From: Antilocapra americana
Taxonomy: Eukaryota; Chordata; Mammalia; Artiodactyla; Antilocapridae
Assembly (NCBI GenBank): GCA_007570785.1
Contig: ML661885.1
Location: 16,422,223 to 16,486,222, forward strand
Reading direction: 5' to 3'
DNA: 64,000 nt
Below are positions 57,741-64,000 of the stretch, piece after piece. Position numbers and translations under genes: made by a program. How positions within the stretch are numbered: position 1 is the first letter of the stretch; each line of letters begins with the position of its first letter. The notes under the pieces are model-generated. The model did no database searches. It saw nothing but the letters and a program-made list of their open reading frames with translations, and was not told the DNA's origin.

Positions 57741-58016
57741 ACATTTCTCTTTTTACATAATATTTCTAACCAGAGAATATAAATGACTCATGATACTTGT
57801 TTGGCCATCTTTGTAAAATTTTCTAAATCCTTTCTACCTAGTATGAACTTTTCATCCATTACTTAAGTAAGGCTGTCTACTCTCTACGAACTTATTTAAG
57901 AGGCACTCTCAGAGGGGAGAACAAATATTTCCCTGCAAGAAGAATCCTCTAATATCTCCTTACCAATTCAGGAAACCACACAGTGTAAGTGGAAGGAAAA
58001 GACAGATTTTATCAAA
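57741..58016 (+). repeat. Local direct repeat, copy 1
   Basis: A 276-bp unit starting ACATTTCTCTTTTTACATAAT and ending AGATTTTATCAAA. It recurs 1,141 bases downstream in the same orientation at 58882-59162 with scattered substitutions and small gaps. It matches no transposon family I know and has no poly(A) or terminal repeats. Confidence 0.9.
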
Positions 58017-58429
58017 CCACACACCTTGTGTCTGATAAACAAATACACATTTATACACACTTATTATGTGCAGCTGACAGAAAAGAAATTGCTCTTTCCA
58101 CACCAGAAATATTTCAGATATTAATCATATACTAACTTCAGGCTATTAGAAAACAGACTCTTATCGTGGTGAGAACAATCACTACTACAGAATCTACTTT
58201 TATTTATTAAAACTTAATAGTTTCATAGGGATAGAATTAAGATACAGACAATATAAAAAGGTTGATATAATCTTCTTATATTCTCTTATGATAACCATGA
58301 TAGGACCCCAAACAAATGATCATTTCACTGACTAATTTGACACGGTGGAAATACATTCACTACCATTCTTTGTATTACTTTTGTACCTTTTTATATCATT
58401 TAATTATTGCAGTCATCCAAAATCCTTGT
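58017..58429. other. Spacer between the direct repeats
   Basis: A/T-rich sequence with no recognised gene or element. Confidence 0.4.
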
Positions 58430-58580
58430 TATTGTTATTATCCTTGTTTTAAAGATTGAGAAATGGGGCTTGTAAAAATGAAATGGGCTTTCCAAAGTCG
58501 CCCAGATCGTTCCAGGTGACAGTCCTGGGACACTGACATGCCTTTGAACTGAACTCATGCACTCTTTTCACGGCCTAGTT
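58430..58580 (-). mobile_element. MIR SINE
   Basis: Minus-strand MIR core: TTGTTTTAAAGATTGAGAAATGG, GGGCTTTCCAAAGTCGCCCAG, GACAGTCCTGGGACACTGAC. Moderately diverged. It lies between the two local direct repeats. Confidence 0.75.
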
Positions 58581-58881
58581 ATGTCTCCCTCTGTAATCAT
58601 TATTGTCTGTCTCAGCGGACAGTTGCATAAACAATTGTGAAAAATTATACTGTTGTTGACAAACAGGCACATGCTTTGAGTCAGTCCTGCAAGTTTTCTC
58701 CATTAAGAAATTTTATTAACTGTTCCATAAAGAAATCTCATCTCCATTTAGAACCCATCTCAGATCTCCAAATATATCAAGATAGTTCTGAGAAGAAAAC
58801 AGAGCTCTTCATCCAAGTCTGTCTGTATTATTTCAGTCATCGTGCCTCTGGGTTCACGAAACAATTTTTCAACACTTCTCA
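58581..58881. other. Spacer between the direct repeats, second part
   Basis: No recognised element. The 98-codon plus frame at 58637-58933 enters the second repeat and has no domain. Confidence 0.4.
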
Positions 58882-59162
58882 ACATTTCTCTTTTTACGTA
58901 ATATTTCTACCAGAGCATTTAAATGACTCATGATACTTGTTTGTCTGGTCATCTTTGTGAAGTTTTCTAAATCCTTTCTACCTAGTATAAACTTTTCACC
59001 AGTTACTCTAGTAAGGCTATCTACTCTCTACTAACTTATTTAAGAGGAACTGCCTTAGGGGAGAACAAATATTTCCCTGTAAGAAGAATCCTTTAATATC
59101 TGCTTACCAATTCAGGAAACCACACATAATGTAAGTCGGAGAAAAAGACAGATTTTATCAAA
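58882..59162 (+). repeat. Local direct repeat, copy 2
   Basis: A 281-bp counterpart of 57741-58016. Shared landmarks: TGACTCATGATACTTGTTTG, TCTAAATCCTTTCTACCTAG, GGGGAGAACAAATATTTCCC and TACCAATTCAGGAAACCACAC. Flanks on both sides differ from those of copy 1, so the duplicated block is limited to this length. Confidence 0.9.
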
Positions 59163-59615
59163 TCTATTTTGCTTCTCAAAGGGCCACTGCAAAAAATAAA
59201 AGGACATGTTTTATTTTTTCTATTCTCTATTTCTCTTCCTTTCACCTGTCTCTCCTCATTTGTACAATCTATTTTTTTCAGAATATGACTTACAGTGGCT
59301 TAACATGGCACACAAAATACAGCAAAGTGACTAACAATTGGGAATGAAGAATAAGAAGGTGTTAATAGGAAGAAAGGAAAATACTCTGGATTAAATACTT
59401 GAGAGGACAAGGCTAGGACCAAGTAAATTGCTTGATATAAATATTCAAATATTACTATCTATGGTTTCAGCATGATCATTTTAAAATGTATACATAATAT
59501 CGACATTTAAAAAGTCCCTCAGGAAATTTAATTTCCAAATTCATGTGCCCAAGTATCACTATTCATATTGTGTTGTGTTTATTTTCTAACTTCTTACTAA
59601 ACTGTGAGCTGTACT
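59163..59615. other. Single-copy DNA
   Basis: No recognised gene or element. Confidence 0.4.
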
Positions 59616-60864
59616 AGGAGCTTCCCTGGTGGCTCAGATGGTAAAGAATCTGCCTGCAGTGTGGGAGACCTGGGTTTGGGAAGATCCCCTGGAGGAGGGC
59701 ATGGCAGCCCACTCCAGTATTCTTGTCTGGAGCATCCCCATGGACACAGGAGTCTGGATGGCTGCAGTCCATGGGGTTGCAAAGGGTCAGACACTGCTGG
59801 GAGCAGTCAGGATGCCCCTTCACTCAGATGACAAGGTCAGGAGACTGAGAAGGAAACTACAAAGTGGATTTTCCCTAGGGGCATTCCAAGGCAAGGCCCC
59901 TCCTGGTATTTTTCTTGGGAAGTTCTGTTTATGCTCATCTGTTTATGTTTTAGCTCATCTCAGGTCAGTCCCAGTTAGAAAGAATTCATCCTGATATAAT
60001 TCCCTCAGACCTTATTTCCCTCAGGGGATTGGGGAAGGCAGATTCCCTTCCCCAAGGACAAAGAAGGAATAAGGGACATTTAAATAGATTACTACACCTC
60101 CTACTCATTACTGGGGAGTTTACCAAGAGTTCTCTGGGGGTCATGGCAAGGCCACCACCAGAAGGGCTCGTACTTGGGTCACCTTTCCACCTCCCACTCC
60201 CCCGACCACTCCACGGAGGAGGCTTCCTTCCTTGAAGAAACCAGGCTGGAATGGGACTTAGGAATGCTCATAACTGTGGCCAGCATAGTTGGAGACATTG
60301 ATTGCTTTAGGATAATGTAGATATAGGAATTCATTATAGTAGTTATAAGGTTAACAGGGTTTTATTGTTAAAACAGTGCTGCTAAACTGTCTCTTTGTCC
60401 TCTGTTCTCTTTCCTTGTAAGAACCAGAATAGGTTAATAGAATAAAACAGTTCCAAGCTTAAGCCCCTCTCTCTAGCTTCTACATAGTTGCACCTAATAA
60501 GAGAAATGTAACCTTTCAACTTAGATTGATGTACTTATGGAGGTATGCTGGAGACATTCAAACAGGTAAACATATTATTGTTAAATCTAATTATGCAGAA
60601 ATCTGACCTTTTGCAACGAAAATGAGCTTAATGTTAAAGTTGTTGATGGTAGGCAGAAAACAAAAGATTGTATAGAATAATATGTGATGAATGGGTGTGT
60701 TTCCTGGGTATAAAAACTGTAAACCAACAACAATAAGAGAGAGAAACTGCTCCATCACCACACTGACTCAGCTCAGTACTTCGCCACGCCACTCATCCCT
60801 CAAGACCCCAGGACCCGCAGGGTCTGGGCCCCGGCAAGACACGACTTAGCGACTAAGCACAATT
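59616..60864 (+). mobile_element. Bov-tA SINE split by a solo LTR
   Basis: Plus-strand Bov-tA: GGAGCTTCCCTGGTGGCTCAG head at 59616, body to GGGTCAGACAC at 59794, and the end AGACACGACTTAGCGACTAAGCAC at 60837-60860. The promoter B box is deleted (CCTGGGTTTGGGAAGATC lacks the TTCGATCCCTGGG part), so this copy should not be transcribed by polymerase III from its own promoter. Confidence 0.93.
59795..60836 (+). mobile_element. Solo LTR (ERVK-like), 1,042 bp
   Basis: Begins TGCTGGGAGCAGTC and ends GGGCCCCGGCA, with perfect 6-bp target duplications AGACAC at 59789-59794 and 60837-60842, the size usual for betaretrovirus-like ERVK. A TATAAAAA box at 60709-60716 is well placed for a U3/R boundary. 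The CCGGCA end is shared with the LTR at 20010, suggesting related families of different length. No retroviral genes remain, so the provirus was lost by LTR-LTR recombination. Confidence 0.92.
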
Positions 60865-60992
60865 CTGAGTTAATCTCACACTCTGTACTACCAGTCTGAG
60901 TTTTTGCCTCATTTTACCTTGGAGAAGTGTGGTTATTAGCCAAGCCCATAGCATGGGAAACCATGGTTTTCTATCCCCTCTCCCTAGGACTT

Positions 60993-61201
60993 GGGCTTCC
61001 CAGGTGGCGCAAGTGGTAAGAACCTGCCTGCCAGGAGACATAAGAGAGACAGATTTTATCCCTGGGTTGGGAAGATCCCCTGGAGGAGGGCTGGCAACTC
61101 ACTCCAGTATTCTTGCCTGGGCAATCTCACAGACAGAGGAACCTGGTGGGCTATAGTCCATGGGGTCGCAAAGAGTCAGACACAACTGAAGTGACTTAGC
61201 A
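60993..61201 (+). mobile_element. Bov-tA SINE
   Basis: Plus-strand copy with GGGCTTCCCAGGTGGCGCAAG head and GAAGTGACTTAGCA end. Target duplication CTCCCTAGGACTT / CTCCCTATGACTT (one mismatch) at 60980-60992 and 61202-61214. Confidence 0.94.
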
Positions 61202-61214
61202 CTCCCTATGACTT

Positions 61215-61789
61215 AGTACTTAGAGCAAATCCTCAGCACTCAGCTGTCTGCTCCCCTTTTTGGTGCAACATCTGGCAGAGATACCTAGCACATAAAAACA
61301 CAGATTTCTGACTTGTCTTGAAAATAATCGAAAGACTTGGTAATATTAAGCCTGTGATCCTATGTGGTGGCACTAGTTGGCAGATCTGTGTAAACATTCT
61401 TGTTTAGTGGGAGGTCTTAATCTCCAGTTTCCTAACCTGTATTCTTCTCTCATTTATGTTACCTGCTTGTCATTTAATCTTGTGATTCCTGGTGGCTTCT
61501 TAAAGCTCTCTTGTTCTGTTGTGTGTGCTTTGTGCTGAAGGTTAGGGTGACAGGGGAAAGAATGGGCCACACCCCACTACTGCCTTCCTTCTCTTTAATG
61601 GTTAAACATCATCTAAACTTTGAGACCTATGCCAAGGCTTACATAGAGTTTCAGTGTAAAACAGTAGGGGCTGTAGGAGTCAACTAAAAATTAGACTGGA
61701 TGACACAGATATGAGACATTCAAAAGACAAGACACACTCTTTTAATTATAGAAAGATATTGTAGTTTGAATGCCACTTCCACACCTGCC
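61215..61789. other. Single-copy DNA
   Basis: No recognised gene or element. Confidence 0.4.
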
Positions 61790-62575
61790 TGTGTGAAATA
61801 GAAAGTACCTTCTCAGGGAACAATAAACAAAATGAAAAGGCAACCTAAGAAAAGGAGAGAATATTTGCAAACCATGTATCTACTAAGGAGTTAATATCCA
61901 AACTATATAAGGAGTCCTACTGTTCAATAGCAATATAATAAATAATGCAATTTTAAAATGGGCAAAGAACCTAAATAAATACTTTTCCAAAGAAGAAATA
62001 AAAAGTACATGAGAAGGTGTTCAACATCGCTAATCATCAGGGAAATATAATCAAAATCACAATGAGATAGTACAATAGTATCTATACACCTGCTAGGATG
62101 ACCATATTAAATAAAATTAAAAATGATTAAGTGTTGGTAAAGATGTGGAGAAAAGGGAACCCTGTACACTGTTTATGGGGATGAAAATGCTATAGCCACT
62201 ATGGAAGTTCCTCAAAAATTAAATATAGAGTCACCATGTGATCCAGCATTCTCACTTCTGGGTATTTATCCAAATGAATTTAAGGAATAGTTCAAGGAAT
62301 TATCTTAAAGAGATACCTGAATTCCCATTGTTCATTGCAGCATTATTCACAACAGCAAAGACAAGAAAACAACATAAATATCTATCAATGGATGAATGGA
62401 TAAAGAAAGTGTGATACATATGTTTATGTATGTTATACATATATATATATATAATATGGAATATTACTCATCTATGTAAAGGAAGGAAATTATTCCAATT
62501 TGGAGAACATGGAAGAACCTGGATTTCATTATGTAAGTGAAATAAACCAGATATATACAGTAAAAAAAAAAAAAA
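61790..62575 (+). mobile_element. Ancient L1 3' region
   Basis: ATAAACAAAATGAAAAGGCAACC, TTAATATCCAAACTATATAAG, TGTTGGTAAAGATGTGGAGAAAAGG, CATTCTCACTTCTGGGTATTTATCC and GGATGAATGGATAAAGAAAGTG, ending in AAAAAAAAAAAAAAG at about 62561-62575. A (TA)n of about 16 bases near 62437-62452 lies inside it. Confidence 0.88.
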
Positions 62576-64000
62576 GTACCTTTTCAGAACTGGCAAACTC
62601 TTATCTTTCTTTATTAAAAACTCCAAATTCCAGCCAATTATATCTCTTATGTAAACGAAAAGTAAGCTGTCTGCAAGACCAGCCAGGACCATTCTTACTT
62701 ACTGGTCACAACCACAGTTTCAACTAATTCTTTGAACTGATTCATAAATATTTCATTTTCTCTTTGATTTTTATAAAACAAGTTTACCATCTATATTATG
62801 ATTTTAAGGTACTCTGAAACCTTCTTTGAGCTCATTCTTCAGTTTGGTGAAGAGCTATGTTTTTCTACAATCTAGAAACCCATATTTTCACCAGTGTTAT
62901 CAATTCACTGAATTAGGGTATGAGGTAGATTAAGAATAGCTGGATTTTGTCAGCATCTCCCATGACCTCTTGTAAGACAAGAAACAATTAGCTGATGGGA
63001 CAGTAAAGCACATTAGTTGCTTTTGAATAGATGCTATAGAAAAGTGCTGATAAACTTATGTTAACTGGGAGGAAGATCTCTGTAGAAATTTTCTGAGCAG
63101 TCATATTCATTATATTTTTGCAACATCATTATGGCATAGTTTCATATCATGATCATCTTTTTTGGTTAGATAATTATATGGAATAAGAACTGATCTTTTA
63201 CTGTATTCAGATGACACAAAATTGGGGATATATTACAGCCAATGTCAGAATCAGAATCCTGAGAGTTCTTATGAGTGTGAAATGAGAAAGTGCAATGTTT
63301 AGAATTACATTTAAGGAGGAAATTCTATACCTTTTTATACTTAAGCAGAAGTAAAAGCATATATGTCCAAAAACACATATGCAGTGGTCATTTTGGATGT
63401 ACATGATTTTACTTTTGCATGAATATAAAAGGGTATTGGTTTCCTTATTCACATGGAGAAGATGTGGTTTATCAGCCACATATGTGAAAAAGGTTATAGT
63501 TAGCTGAAAACTCAGTGAGAATCACTAGTATGATGTGGCTGTATCAGAAAAGTACAGTCCTAAACAGATTAATGAAAAGATTTTTGTTCTGAAAAAGGCA
63601 AGGGATACTCCCATTTTGCTAAGCGAAGTTAAGACCACACTTGGATCTGCTCACTTTGGTTATCATGGTTTAAGTGGGATGCTGACCGAGTAGAGTGCTT
63701 TTGGAGGATGAAGACTAGATGAGGAAGGCTTGGCAACTATGACTAACCTGTTGCTAGAAAGACTAAGGGCAAGCACAGTAACTGTTTTTAAGTATTTTGA
63801 GGGCTGCCATACAGAAGTTAGAACAGATATAGCCTGCCCTTGGATGGTTGATTGTGATCAACAAGAGGACATTAGAGGTGGAGACTGATATGTATCTTTA
63901 TATAAAGAAATACTTTATACTAGGTTATATGGATGTATAATTTTATTTCTTGAAAATCAGATTTGTCTAAAACAGTACTAGGATGCTTCAGGAGGCATTT
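62576..64000. other. Single-copy DNA to the window end
   Basis: About 1.4 kb, A/T-rich. Frames at 62468-62692, 62500-62727 and 63207-63479 lack domains. No repeat, exon or RNA gene recognised. Confidence 0.4.

Noticed and set aside
57741..59162. The two direct repeats as LTRs of a small retrotransposon
   Set aside because: No TG...CA ends, poly(A) signal, target duplication or internal retroviral sequence; the spacer holds ordinary DNA and a MIR.
1..64000. A previously undescribed multi-gene system (defence, biosynthetic or similar)
   Set aside because: No set of intact non-transposon coding genes exists in the window; it is mammalian repeat-rich non-coding DNA.

Overview
The window is nuclear DNA from a ruminant, most likely a pecoran (cattle, sheep, goat, deer and relatives). 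It holds many tRNA-Glu-derived Bov-tA/Bov-A2 SINEs, several BovB (RTE-type) LINE copies, cetartiodactyl CHR SINEs and ruminant-type L1 3' ends. I cannot resolve the species. I see no exon, conserved protein-coding gene, RNA gene or CpG island. Nearly every long open frame lies in a transposon relic or is antisense to one. The region reads as an intergenic or intronic repeat archive.

Layout. 0-5 kb: SINEs, a 480-bp AT island, and a 2.3-kb minus-strand BovB with a broken reverse transcriptase. 6.2-7.6 kb: an L1 with a 5' inversion. 8.3-10.5 kb: BovB tails and Bov-tA SINEs. 12-14.7 kb: an old LTR relic, a solo LTR with 4-bp target duplications, and a CHR SINE. 17.0-22.8 kb: a multi-level nest in which an ancient L1 is split by a 2-kb BovB, itself hit by a solo LTR and a recent L1 3' end, plus a SINE. 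22.9-24.7 kb: older L1 pieces. 24.7-34.7 kb: mostly single-copy DNA with scattered MLT1, MER5 and SINE copies. 34.7-38 kb: an ancient minus-strand L1 carrying four later insertions. 39.9-41.1 kb: a BovB whose tail runs into a TA/CA microsatellite. 44.8-55.2 kb: dense L1 relics (one with its 5'UTR), LTR-like pieces, two abutting BovB fragments and the youngest-looking L1 in the window. 55.2-64 kb: sparser, with a local 280-bp direct duplication and a 1,042-bp solo LTR inserted in a Bov-tA.

Relationships. There is no operon or pathway here. The logic is insertion order: ancient mammalian L1, MIR and MLT1 are the oldest layer; CHR, BovB and Bov SINEs came next; the ERVK-like solo LTRs and the two near-identical L1 3' ends are the newest. 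The best observations are about repeat evolution: a 111-bp perfectly identical tract shared by two otherwise diverged neighbouring BovB copies (gene-conversion signature), a non-transposon-like local duplication, an L1 group with an unusual 3'UTR, and ancient L1s joined from 5'UTR/ORF1 directly to ORF2. I found no evidence for a new functional system. Element boundaries without stated target duplications are approximate, since family names come from recognised consensus features and no database search was run.
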